Assembly (NCBI RefSeq): GCF_018599195.1
Contig: NZ_JAHFVK010000001.1
Span: forward strand, 1,674,001-1,738,000
DNA: 64,000 nt
Origin: Croceibacterium selenioxidans
GTDB lineage: Bacteria > Pseudomonadota > Alphaproteobacteria > Sphingomonadales > Sphingomonadaceae
Direction of reading: 5' to 3'
Shown: positions 44,611-53,297 of the stretch, piece after piece
Numbering within the stretch: the stretch's first letter is position 1
How the letters are laid out: each line of letters begins with the position of its first letter
Made by a program: the position numbers and the translations under genes
Notes under the pieces: model-generated
What the model was told of the DNA's origin: nothing
The model's input: only the letters and a program-made list of their open reading frames with translations
The model's database searches: none

Positions 44611-45774
44611 GTGGGCAGCAACGCAGTCCTCTATCTCCAACCAACCTTTGAGGTGCGGCCCCCGGCCCCGCGCCTGCGGATCGTCGAGCGTAGCTGGCGG
44701 ATCTTCGAATGCCCCACCGAACTGGCCGGTTGGAACGCCCTGTCCTTGCGGGCGAGCGAACCCAATCCCTTTTTCGAGAGCTGGTGCCTTCTTCCGGCGC
44801 TTCAGGCCCTGGATCGCGACGACGCCGTGACCCTGCTTTGCCTGGAAGCCGACGGACAACTGGCGGGATTGCTACCTGTCTCTCGAGACGCCAGCTATTA
44901 CGGCCACCCCGTTCCGCACTGGCGCAACTGGCTTCATCCCAACGCTTTCCTCGGAACGCCCTTGATAGCGCGAGGGCTCGAGAAGGCGTTCTGGCTCGAG
45001 ACGCTCGCATGGATGGACGATAGCGCTGGCAGCGCCCTGTTCCTTCACCTTGAACGCCAGGCGGGCGATGGGCCCATCGCTGAAGCGCTGCTCCAGGTGC
45101 TGGATCACATGTCCCGCCACGCTGCGACAGTCGTGCAAGAAGAACGCGCGATGCTCCGATCGCACCTCGCACCCGAGGCCTATCTCGAACGGGCCCTGTC
45201 GGGAAAGAAGCGCAAGGAGCTGCGCCGCCAGCATCGCCGCCTGCAGGAAGAGGGATCGCTGTCGTCGGAATGCCTGCAAGATGCCACGGACCTCGATCAG
45301 TGGATCGACGAGTTCCTCCTGCTGGAACGCGCGGGTTGGAAAGGCGAAGCGGGATCGGCCCTAGCCTGTGATGGGGCGACCGAGACCTTCTTCCGCGATG
45401 CTCTCAGGGGTGCTGCGAGGAAGGGGCGGCTTGAACGCCGGGCCCTTCGCCTAGACGGCGAACCGCTCGCCATGCTCGTGAGCTTTATTTGTCCACCCGC
45501 TGCGTTCGCGTTCAAGACCGCGTTTGACGAGCGTTATGCGCGGTTCTCTCCAGGCGCCCTGCTCCAGCTCGAGAATTTCGAGGTTCTCAATCGGCCCGAG
45601 ATCGAATGGTCCGACAGCTGCGCTGCGATGAATCATCCGATGATCGACCAGTTTTGGCGGGAGCGGCGCTCAATCGTGAGCCGGAATGTGGCTATCGGCG
45701 GTGCCGCCCGCCAGTTGTTGTTCCGCTTAATCGCTGCCGTGGAAACCGCGTCCGGTGGCAAGGGGCCCAAATGA
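44611..45774 (+). CDS. CelD/BcsL-type GNAT acetyltransferase
   Basis: This protein of about 387 residues has the Acetyltransf_6 (CelD/BcsL-like) fold, here mainly in residues of about 180-330 (SGKKRKELRRQHRRLQEEG, ERRALRLDGEPLAMLVSF and FKTAFDERYARFSPGALLQ). Such proteins add acyl groups to envelope glycans, exopolysaccharides or cellulose-related substrates, and may use acyl-CoA or aminoacyl donors. The start is GTG 44611. Its stop overlaps the next gene by four bases, coupling it to the JmjC/cupin protein. Confidence 0.8.
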   Translation: MGSNAVLYLQPTFEVRPPAPRLRIVERSWRIFECPTELAGWNALSLRASEPNPFFESWCLLPALQALDRDDAVTLLCLEADGQLAGLLPVSRDASYYGHPVPHWRNWLHPNAFLGTPLIARGLEKAFWLETLAWMDDSAGSALFLHLERQAGDGPIAEALLQVLDHMSRHAATVVQEERAMLRSHLAPEAYLERALSGKKRKELRRQHRRLQEEGSLSSECLQDATDLDQWIDEFLLLERAGWKGEAGSALACDGATETFFRDALRGAARKGRLERRALRLDGEPLAMLVSFICPPAAFAFKTAFDERYARFSPGALLQLENFEVLNRPEIEWSDSCAAMNHPMIDQFWRERRSIVSRNVAIGGAARQLLFRLIAAVETASGGKGPK

Positions 45775-46655
45775 ACGAGTTGCATGATCTGTATCGGGCG
45801 GAAGCCAGGCGCACGGCGGCGGTGTTCCCGCCTCTTTCGCGTGCCAACTTTTCGGCGTCCTATCCTGAGGGGCCGCACAAGCTGCGGCACAGCCTTGAAG
45901 ATCATCCGCTGCTTGAGCTGGAGGCGTTGGCGCAGCTTGGCGAAGTTCTTCCAGCGAGTTCGGTCGAATATAATCGCGGCGATCTCTCGATCGGCGTCGA
46001 AGGCAAGCCGAAAGGCAATGGCCTGACCATCGGCGAGACCATTCGGGGAATCGAGCAGAGCAACAGCTGGGCGGTGCTCAAAAATATCGAACAGCATCCG
46101 ACCTACGCCGCGCTGCTGGCGGAGTTGCTCGGCGAGCTAGAGGTGGAGATCCTTCGCAAGACCGGTCGGATGCTGAAAACGCAGGGTTACGTCTTCGTGT
46201 CGAGCCCGAATGCGATCACTCCGTACCACTTCGATCCGGAACACAACATCCTGCTGCAACTCGTCGGCGAAAAGGCGATGACCGTCTTTCGCGCCGGAGA
46301 CGAGCTGTTCGCTCCCGATGCGGTGCACGAGCAGTACCACACCGGCGGCGCGCGCGAGCTCTCCTGGAGCGAAGAATTCGCCTGCCACGGGCTCACATTT
46401 CGCCTTGCGCCGGGAGAGGCGCTCTACGTGCCGGTTATGGCGCCGCACTATGTACGCAACGGGCCCGCGCCTTCGATCTCGCTGTCGATTACCTGGCGCA
46501 GCGAATGGAGTTTCGCCGAGGCAGACGCTCGCGCGTTCAACGGGCTGCTGCGCAGGTGTGGGTTGAATCCCCATCCGCCGGTACGGTGGCCTGGGCGCAA
46601 CACGGGCAAGGCAATCGCGTGGCGCATCCTGCGCCGGATCCCCGGCATCCGTTGA
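45771..46655 (+). CDS. JmjC/cupin-like dioxygenase-type protein
   Basis: This 294-residue protein shows the facial triad of a 2-oxoglutarate/Fe(II) cupin: YHFDPEHN (His153, Asp155) and APHYVRNG (His226). It resembles small bacterial JmjC-type hydroxylases. ATG 45771 overlaps the stop of the acetyltransferase. An acetyltransferase coupled to a hydroxylase suggests stepwise modification of a lipid, sugar or small metabolite; I infer that from neighbours only. The next gene, tesB, is 32 bases downstream. Confidence 0.75.
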   Translation: MNELHDLYRAEARRTAAVFPPLSRANFSASYPEGPHKLRHSLEDHPLLELEALAQLGEVLPASSVEYNRGDLSIGVEGKPKGNGLTIGETIRGIEQSNSWAVLKNIEQHPTYAALLAELLGELEVEILRKTGRMLKTQGYVFVSSPNAITPYHFDPEHNILLQLVGEKAMTVFRAGDELFAPDAVHEQYHTGGARELSWSEEFACHGLTFRLAPGEALYVPVMAPHYVRNGPAPSISLSITWRSEWSFAEADARAFNGLLRRCGLNPHPPVRWPGRNTGKAIAWRILRRIPGIR

Positions 46656-46687
46656 CTGACGCCACGGCGCCGCGCAAGCGTGGCGGC

Positions 46688-47587
46688 ATGGCGACTGAAA
46701 AGAAATCCGTGCCAACGCCTGAGCAGTTGGTTGCCGATCTCGTACTTCTACTCAATCTGGAGCCTCGGGGAGCCGACACCTTCGTGGGTCGCAGGCAGGT
46801 CGGCGGGACCGGTCGAGTCTTTGGCGGGCAGGCGATTGCCCAGGCGCTCGGAGCCGCGCGGCGAACCGTTCCCGAAGATCGGCACACCCATTCGCTCCAC
46901 GCCTACTTCCTGCGTGGCGGGAGTGACGCCTTGCCCATCGAATTCCGCGTCAAGCGCGACCTCGACGGACGAAGCTTCTCCAATCGCCGCGTCGTCGCAA
47001 GCCAGGAGGGCGCGCCCATCCTCAACCTGGTTGCCTCGTTCCAGAAGCCGCAGGAAGGGCTGACGCATCAGTTCGCGGTGATGCCGCAAGTGCCTCCGCC
47101 CGAAGAGCTCGAGCCCGACGCGGCGATCCGCCAACGGGCCGGGGCCGAAATGCCCGAAGGCCCGCTGCGCGATCTCATGCTTCGTGCCCGGCCGATCGAC
47201 TTCCGCTCCGTCGAACCGCGCAACTGGCAATCGCCCGGCAAGCGCGAACCCCGCGCGCACGCCTGGTTCCGGACAGTCGCCCCCCTGCCCGACGATCAGC
47301 CGATCCATCGCGCAGTGCTGGCCTACGCCAGCGATTTTCAGCTGCTTTCCACGGCAATTCAGCCGCACGGACTGAGCTTCCACAAGGGCGAGATCAAGGC
47401 CGCCAGCCTCGACCATGCGATCTGGTTCCACGACGCGTTTCGAGCCGATGAGTGGCTGCTCTACGTTACCGAAAGCCCTTGGTCGGGGCTCGCCCGGGGA
47501 TTTGGCCGAGGACAGATCTTCACGCGCGACGGCCGCCTTGTCGCCAGTGTCGCACAGGAAGGGATGATCCGCGCCGTCGAAGGCTAG
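46688..47587 (+). CDS. tesB: Acyl-CoA thioesterase II
   Basis: TesB hydrolyses medium and long acyl-CoAs. The 299 residues contain FVGRRQVGGTGRVFGGQAIA, LHAYFLRGGSDALPIEF, the second hot-dog half with HRAVLAYASDFQLLSTAIQP, and SLDHAIWFHD near the catalytic Asp. This double hot-dog layout is typical. ATG 46688 is preferred to the longer upstream frame, which overlaps the JmjC gene. Confidence 0.92.
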   Translation: MATEKKSVPTPEQLVADLVLLLNLEPRGADTFVGRRQVGGTGRVFGGQAIAQALGAARRTVPEDRHTHSLHAYFLRGGSDALPIEFRVKRDLDGRSFSNRRVVASQEGAPILNLVASFQKPQEGLTHQFAVMPQVPPPEELEPDAAIRQRAGAEMPEGPLRDLMLRARPIDFRSVEPRNWQSPGKREPRAHAWFRTVAPLPDDQPIHRAVLAYASDFQLLSTAIQPHGLSFHKGEIKAASLDHAIWFHDAFRADEWLLYVTESPWSGLARGFGRGQIFTRDGRLVASVAQEGMIRAVEG

Positions 47588-47589
47588 GG

Positions 47590-48402
47590 TCAATGTGCGA
47601 GCAGCAACGGCAGGGTGGGTTCGGTTAACAATCGCCGGGTGACCCCGCCGAACAGTAACTGCCGTAACCGAGAGTGACCGTAAGCGCCCATAACCAGGTA
47701 AGTGGCACCGCGCGCCTTGGCCGCTTCCTCCAACGTGGCGGCAACACCTTCCGAGCTCTGCGCGAGTTCGACGATCTCGGCCTCGATGCCGTGCCGCGCG
47801 AGATATTCCACACCCCGCAGCGGCGGAATGTCGTGCTCGCTCTCCGCCTTGTCCTCGGCAACGATCGCGAGCGAAACGCTACTCGCCCGCGCGAGCAACG
47901 GCACGGCCGCCTTCAACGCGCGCGATGACTCGGCGGAGTTGTTCCAGGCGACCAGCGCGGCACCGCCGAGCGAAAGGCCCGATTGGGCGCTGGGCACCAC
48001 CAGCAAGGGGGCACGACCATGGATCGCGAGGCCACCGACCAACGGCGAAGGTCCAGCTCCCAGCTCAGGCGGCGAAGCACTGACCACCACCAAATCGCTG
48101 AGGGCAGCGTAGTCGAGCAAGTAGGACTCCTCCACCCCGAACTCGTCCGCCCAGGTCCAGCGGACGTCTTCCTTGGCCAGGCGGCCCTCGACCTCCGCGC
48201 GAAATTCCAGAGCGGCGTCGCGTATCACCGGGATCATCTCGGAAATCACGGTGCCGTAAAGATCGCCCGGAACGGCCACGTCGAACGACACGACCTGCAG
48301 ACAGGTCAAATGAGCGTCGAGTTGCCTCGCCAGGTCCAGGGCGACCTGGAGGCGGCCTTCAAACCGATCATCGCGGCGAGCATGAAGCAGGATCGAGCGC
48401 AT
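47590..48402 (-). CDS. Universal stress protein, two-domain UspA type
   Basis: This 270-residue protein holds two UspA-like halves (about 1-145 and 146-270). The second half ends in YLVMGAYGHSRLRQLLFGGV and VTRRLLTEPTLPLLL, the ATP-type signature G-x2-G-x9-G-S/T; the first half lacks it (LVVVSASPPELGAG). This asymmetry is known for tandem UspAs. It is convergent with tesB. The role is inferred as a stress or survival ATP/AMP sensor. Confidence 0.85.
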   Translation of the reverse strand: MRSILLHARRDDRFEGRLQVALDLARQLDAHLTCLQVVSFDVAVPGDLYGTVISEMIPVIRDAALEFRAEVEGRLAKEDVRWTWADEFGVEESYLLDYAALSDLVVVSASPPELGAGPSPLVGGLAIHGRAPLLVVPSAQSGLSLGGAALVAWNNSAESSRALKAAVPLLARASSVSLAIVAEDKAESEHDIPPLRGVEYLARHGIEAEIVELAQSSEGVAATLEEAAKARGATYLVMGAYGHSRLRQLLFGGVTRRLLTEPTLPLLLAH

Positions 48403-48514
48403 AGAGTCTCCTTCGCTGTCCGATACAATGGCGAGCCTGCGCCGCCCGTGCCTTGACGAGGGTCAAGACCCCAAACCAAAACAGCGAAAGGCGTAGGGGC
48501 GTTCCCGCGCTGCC

Positions 48515-49588
48515 CTAATCGTCCGTCGCGACTTCGCGCAGTCGAAGTTCCGTGAAAGTCCGCCATACCGAAACGAACAGGGCGGCGATGATCGGGCCGA
48601 TGATAAAACCCGAAATGCCAAACAGCTTCAGGCCCGCCAATGTGGAGATCAGCACCACGAAGTCGGGCAGCTTGGTGTCTTTACCAATCAGGATCGGGCG
48701 AAGCAGGTTGTCGACCATCCCGATGATAAAAAACCCGCAAAAGGCGAGAACCACGCCCTGCCAAATCGATCCCGTCGCAAGCAGATAGACTGCGACCGGA
48801 ACCCAAACGATTCCGGTTCCAACCGCCGGGACGAGTGAGAAGACACCCATCAGCAGGCCCCAAAGCAGCGCCCCTTCGATGCCCAGGGCCCAGAAGATCA
48901 CGCCGCCCAGAACGCCCTGAATTACGGCTACAACGATCGAGCCTTTCATCGTGGCCCGGACTACCGTGACAAAGTCCTGCAGCAGCCGGTCGCGCAAGTC
49001 GGGATCGAGTGGAATAGCCGACTTGATCCTGCTGCCATAGGCGTCGCCATCGCGCAGCAGGAAGAACGTCAGGTATAGCATGATACCTAGCGCTGCGAGG
49101 AAGTTGAGCGCGCCCTGCCCGAACAATAGCGCCTGGCCGGCGATGCTCTGGGCCCCGGTGGAAAGCGTTGCCGCCAAGGTGTCGCGCAGCCGATTGGCGT
49201 CGGTCCAGTTCGGACCCAGCATGTCGGAAGCCCAGCGGGGAAGCGCCGACCGAATCTGGCTGAGAACGACCGCGAGATCGAAATGGCCTTCCTCAAGGCC
49301 AACGTAAATCTCGGTCGCCTGCTGCACCAGCGAAACCGCTAGCAGAAAGGCGGGGATCACCACCAACCCGATCACTGTCAGCAGCGTAAGCGTCGCCGCC
49401 AGGCTTCTGCGACCCGAAAAGGCGGTAACCAACTTGTTGTACAGCGGCGTGAACAGGATGGCCGCCACGACGCCCCAAAGGATCGCCCCAAAGTAAGGCA
49501 GCGTCAGCCAGCCGAACAGCACGGTGACCGCTACGACGAGGAGCAGGAACGTCCCATTCTCCAGACGGTCACCGCGCAAGTTCATCAT
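48515..49588 (-). CDS. AI-2E-family transporter
   Basis: This 357-residue permease has about eight membrane segments and the AI-2E family pattern, including ALWGLLMGVFSLVPAVGTGI and the C-terminal LFGISGFIIGPIIAALFVS. The family exports autoinducer-2 in one case, but most members have unknown substrates, including ion or peptide efflux. ATG 49588 is chosen; the ATG of the next codon is equivalent. It is a single gene with no obvious partner. Confidence 0.85.
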   Translation of the reverse strand: MMNLRGDRLENGTFLLLVVAVTVLFGWLTLPYFGAILWGVVAAILFTPLYNKLVTAFSGRRSLAATLTLLTVIGLVVIPAFLLAVSLVQQATEIYVGLEEGHFDLAVVLSQIRSALPRWASDMLGPNWTDANRLRDTLAATLSTGAQSIAGQALLFGQGALNFLAALGIMLYLTFFLLRDGDAYGSRIKSAIPLDPDLRDRLLQDFVTVVRATMKGSIVVAVIQGVLGGVIFWALGIEGALLWGLLMGVFSLVPAVGTGIVWVPVAVYLLATGSIWQGVVLAFCGFFIIGMVDNLLRPILIGKDTKLPDFVVLISTLAGLKLFGISGFIIGPIIAALFVSVWRTFTELRLREVATDD

Positions 49589-49615
49589 TTTGCCCCCTTA
49601 AATCTCGGAGTTTTC

Positions 49616-51217
49616 TCAGGCCGCTGGCTGCGTGCAGACGTAACTGCTGGCCTTCTTGGTGTCGCCACCCATGTAGCGCGGATAGGCCGGATGCTGACAA
49701 AGGGGCCGTTCTTGCTCGGGCGCAGAGCTGCGGCGGGCCACCGGGTTCGCGGGAGCCTTGCCCTCCTCTACCCAGGCGACCACTTCGCTCAGCAGGTCGA
49801 ACCGGTCGAACGCATTGCCGCCGCCGCAATGAGCCATACCCGGGACCATGTAGAAGCGGCTGGCCTTGTCCCACGCCTCTCCCCCGCTCACTTCGCGGGC
49901 GCGCTGCCAATAGTCCCAGGTGTCGTTGGCCGAGAACCAGGGGTCGCTGACACCGTGGTAGAACAGGATCTTGCCGCCCTTGCCGAGGAAAGTGTTGAGA
50001 TTGGTCCACACGTTGGTGTCCGTAAGCCGCTGCATCGCGTCGGCGCGAATGGTCCAGGCGGCCGCATCCACGTCCATGGTGAGGTCCCGATTGGCCGGCC
50101 CCAGGATATCCGCTTTGCCGCTGACGATATATCCCGAGATCGGGCCAGAGAGGTCGACTACGCCGGTATCGAACGGCACCGGCACGTAGAGCGGACGGCC
50201 CGAGGCATCTTTCGGCCCGGCAAAGGCTCGCTCAAGCGCGCCAACTTGCACGCCACTGAGGCAGCCGTCCTGCTTGGCGCCCGAACATTGCAGCTTCGCC
50301 GGTTGGAAGTGGCACTGGGCCACATTCATGATCATGCCATCTTCGAGACCGTCGAGCGCGTCGCACTGGGCGAGCATACCCTTCAGGATCGTCTGGCGAT
50401 CGGCGGGGCTGAAGGCCTGCTCAGGCAATGGCTTGCCCTCGGCGTCGCGCGGGGCGGCCTGATTGAACTGCACCTTGGCGTAGGCTGCGCCGAGGTTCGA
50501 AAAGCCGGTCCGCATCGCCGGGGCGCCAACGACGATGCCGTCGAACAGTTCGGGATAGCGCTGCGAAGCGAGCATGCTCTCGCGTCCACCGGTCGAGCAT
50601 CCCGCCATGTAGCTATGCGCGATCTCGCGGCCGTAGTGCTTCTGCACGATATCCTTGGCCACCAAGGTCACCGTTCGCACCGAGGCCTCCGCGAAATCGA
50701 GCGCGGCGCGCTGGTCGACCGAGAAGCTGGCATCGAACACCGCGCCCTTGTGGCCGCTGTCGTGGCTGACAACGGCAAAGCCGCGCGAAAGCGCGGGGAC
50801 GCCGCCTGTCGCCACATCCCCGATTGCCCGTCCGACACTTCCGTTGAGGCCACCGCCGCCCTGAAGCAGGAAGCGCCCGTTCCACGGCTCAGGGAGCGCC
50901 AATTCGAAACCGATGCCGAATTCCTTGCCCTGCGCGCCGGTGCGACGATTGATCACGCCCTCAACTCGGCAATGGGCAGGTAGGCCGGCGTCCGTAAACG
51001 AGTTCGGACCGAATTGGACCCGCGTGCCCGAGGGAACCGCCGGGACTATGGTAGCGGAGGTAATCTCCACTCCCTTCCCGAAGTTGGCACCGACCAGAGC
51101 AGAACAGGCGCCTCCTTTGTCATCCCCCGCCGAGAGTGCCGGGCTAGCGGCGACCGCAAACAGCGGAAGCGAAAGAGTCAGCGCCAAGCGCGCGCCTCTC
51201 ATGGTCGGTTTGATCAT
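49616..51217 (-). CDS. Tannase/feruloyl-esterase-family hydrolase
   Basis: This 533-residue secreted protein has a signal peptide (MRGARLALTLSLPLFAVAAS region). The nucleophile motif is GCSTGGRESM, the acid is in the FYHGVSDPWFSANDT segment, and the histidine is in VPGMAHCGGG. The lid with several cysteines (QCDALDG, QCSGAKQDGC) is typical of the tannase/feruloyl esterase fold that also includes MHETase. Candidate substrates are gallate or hydroxycinnamate esters or aromatic polyester monomers. It is probably a single gene. Confidence 0.85.
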   Translation of the reverse strand: MIKPTMRGARLALTLSLPLFAVAASPALSAGDDKGGACSALVGANFGKGVEITSATIVPAVPSGTRVQFGPNSFTDAGLPAHCRVEGVINRRTGAQGKEFGIGFELALPEPWNGRFLLQGGGGLNGSVGRAIGDVATGGVPALSRGFAVVSHDSGHKGAVFDASFSVDQRAALDFAEASVRTVTLVAKDIVQKHYGREIAHSYMAGCSTGGRESMLASQRYPELFDGIVVGAPAMRTGFSNLGAAYAKVQFNQAAPRDAEGKPLPEQAFSPADRQTILKGMLAQCDALDGLEDGMIMNVAQCHFQPAKLQCSGAKQDGCLSGVQVGALERAFAGPKDASGRPLYVPVPFDTGVVDLSGPISGYIVSGKADILGPANRDLTMDVDAAAWTIRADAMQRLTDTNVWTNLNTFLGKGGKILFYHGVSDPWFSANDTWDYWQRAREVSGGEAWDKASRFYMVPGMAHCGGGNAFDRFDLLSEVVAWVEEGKAPANPVARRSSAPEQERPLCQHPAYPRYMGGDTKKASSYVCTQPAA

Positions 51218-51256
51218 AGTGCTCGGGCCCCTCCCTGTCGGTGCTTTTTCAGTCTG

Positions 51257-53197
51257 TTATCCGCTTGGATGATAGAAGTCATATACCGCTTGCGCCACCG
51301 TTGCGCTCACGCCCGGGGCGCGCTGCAAATCCTCGAGCGCGGCCGCACGAACTTTGCCCGCGGTACCGAAGTGCAGAAGCAACGCCCGTTTTCTCGAAGG
51401 GCCGATCCCCGGAATCTCGTCTAGCGGTGAAGCCGTGATGGCTCGACTGCGCTTCTGACGATGAGCGCCGATAGCAAAGCGATGCGCCTCGTCGCGCAAG
51501 CGCTGCAAATAGAACAGAACTGGCGAATTGACTGGCAAGGTCTTCTCGCGCCCGTCGGGAAAATGGAAGACTTCGCGACCGGCATTGCGATCGGGACCCT
51601 TGGACACGCCGATCAGCGGCACGTCCTCGATGCCGAGCTCTTCCAGCGTGTCGCGGACGCTCGACATCTGGCCTTTGCCCCCGTCGATCAGGACGAGCCC
51701 GGGCCAGGAGCCTCCATCCCGATCGGGATCTTCATCGAGCGCGCGACTGAACCGGCGCCCCATCACCTCGCGCATCATGCCGAAGTCGTCGTTGGTCTGA
51801 GCGCTCTTGATGTTGAACTTGCGGTACTGGTTCTTGAGGAAGCCTTCCGGCCCCGCAACCACCATCGCCCCGACCGCCTTGGAACCTTGGAGGTGGCTGT
51901 TGTCGTAGATCTCGATGCGCCTGGGTTCTTCAGGCAGCTCGAGGAACTCAGTCATTTCCCGCAGGACCTTTGCCTGGCTGCCGCTCTCCGCCAGGCGCCG
52001 ATCGAGCGCCTCTGCAGCGTTGCGCTTCGCCTGTTCCATCAAGCGCCGGCGATCTCCGCGCTGCGGCACGCTGATCTCGACCCGGCGGCCAACCGCTTCG
52101 CATAAGGCAAGTTCGAGAAGCTCGCGCTCGGGCAGTTCGCGGTCGACCAGGATCGTGCGGGGTGGAGGCACTTCCTCGTAGAACTGGGCCAGGATACGGG
52201 CGAACACCTCTTCGTCCTCCACCCCCTGCGTATGGCTCGGAAAGAACGCGCGGTGGCCCCAGTTCTGGCCGCCACGGATGAAGAAGGCCTGGATGGCGAC
52301 TTGCCCGCCCTTAGAGGCGAGCGCGAAGACGTCGGCGTTGCCGACGCCCTCGGCGTTGATGGCCTGGGTGCCCTGGATGAACGTCGCTGCCCTCAAGCGG
52401 TCGCGCAGCATGGCAGCCGTCTCGAAGTCGAGTGCCTCGGCCGCGGCCGCCATCTGGGACTCGATCTTCTTCTGCACCGCTCCGGAGCGTCCGCCGAGGA
52501 AGTCCTTCGTTTCACGCACCAGTTCGGCGTAGCCCGCCTTGTCGATCCGACCTACGCAAGGGGCCGAGCAGCGCTTGATCTGATAGAGCAGGCACGGCCG
52601 GTCGCGCCGGGCAAAGAAGCTGTCGGTGCAGCTGCGGAGAAGAAACAGCTTCTGCAGCGCGTTGACGGTGGTGTTGACCGAACCGGCGCTGGCGAAGGGG
52701 CCGTAATAGTCGCCCTTCATCTTCCGCGCGCCGCGATGCTTCATGATGCGGGGAAAGTCATGCTCGGAGCGCAGCAGGATGAAGGGGAAGCTCTTATCGT
52801 CGCGCAGCAGGACGTTGTAGGCGGGTCGAAAGCGCTTGATGAGCTGCGCCTCGAGCAACAGCGCCTCGGCTTCCGAATTGGTGGTGACGATCTCCATCCC
52901 GCGCGTCTGCGCCACCATGCGCTGCAATCGCAGAGGCAGGGCCGCGACCTGGGTGTAGTTGGCCACGCGATTCTTCAGCGCCCGCGCCTTGCCGACGTAG
53001 AGCACGTCGCCGCGAGCATCGAGCATGCGGTAGACGCCGGGCTTGGGCTTCAGCGTCCGCACGACCTCTCGGATAGCCGCCACGCCCGCTTCGATGTCGG
53101 GCTGGGCTGCGCCGCGGACGGTGTAAGTCGCGCGCTCCTCATGGAAACGCTCGGCGCCTTTGGGATGGGGTGGAGTTCCGGCGGGAGTGCGAGCCAT
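51257..53197 (-). CDS. uvrC: Excinuclease ABC subunit C
   Basis: UvrC makes both incisions in UvrABC nucleotide excision repair. The 646-residue protein has the GIY-YIG endonuclease at about 45-130 (GVYRMLDARGDVLYVGKARA), a UVR domain near 230-265 (AAAEALDFETAAMLRDRLRA), the RNase H-like nuclease domain, and C-terminal helix-hairpin-helix repeats (IPGIGPSRKRALLLHFGT). N-terminally it is extended by about 45 residues relative to many UvrCs (HPKGAERFHEERATYTVRG). Confidence 0.95.
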   Translation of the reverse strand: MARTPAGTPPHPKGAERFHEERATYTVRGAAQPDIEAGVAAIREVVRTLKPKPGVYRMLDARGDVLYVGKARALKNRVANYTQVAALPLRLQRMVAQTRGMEIVTTNSEAEALLLEAQLIKRFRPAYNVLLRDDKSFPFILLRSEHDFPRIMKHRGARKMKGDYYGPFASAGSVNTTVNALQKLFLLRSCTDSFFARRDRPCLLYQIKRCSAPCVGRIDKAGYAELVRETKDFLGGRSGAVQKKIESQMAAAAEALDFETAAMLRDRLRAATFIQGTQAINAEGVGNADVFALASKGGQVAIQAFFIRGGQNWGHRAFFPSHTQGVEDEEVFARILAQFYEEVPPPRTILVDRELPERELLELALCEAVGRRVEISVPQRGDRRRLMEQAKRNAAEALDRRLAESGSQAKVLREMTEFLELPEEPRRIEIYDNSHLQGSKAVGAMVVAGPEGFLKNQYRKFNIKSAQTNDDFGMMREVMGRRFSRALDEDPDRDGGSWPGLVLIDGGKGQMSSVRDTLEELGIEDVPLIGVSKGPDRNAGREVFHFPDGREKTLPVNSPVLFYLQRLRDEAHRFAIGAHRQKRSRAITASPLDEIPGIGPSRKRALLLHFGTAGKVRAAALEDLQRAPGVSATVAQAVYDFYHPSG

Positions 53198-53297
53198 GGA
53201 GGATCAGATAATGCGCCGTTGCGCATCCGTCATCCATCAGTTCCGGCTGGCGAGGATTGCAGGCTGATCGTCCCGCTCTCCTCGCCAACCGGGGAGA

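Noticed and set aside
49691-50983. Long open plus-strand frame opposite the tannase-family gene
   Set aside because: Antisense to a clear hydrolase with a full catalytic triad; no ribosome site.
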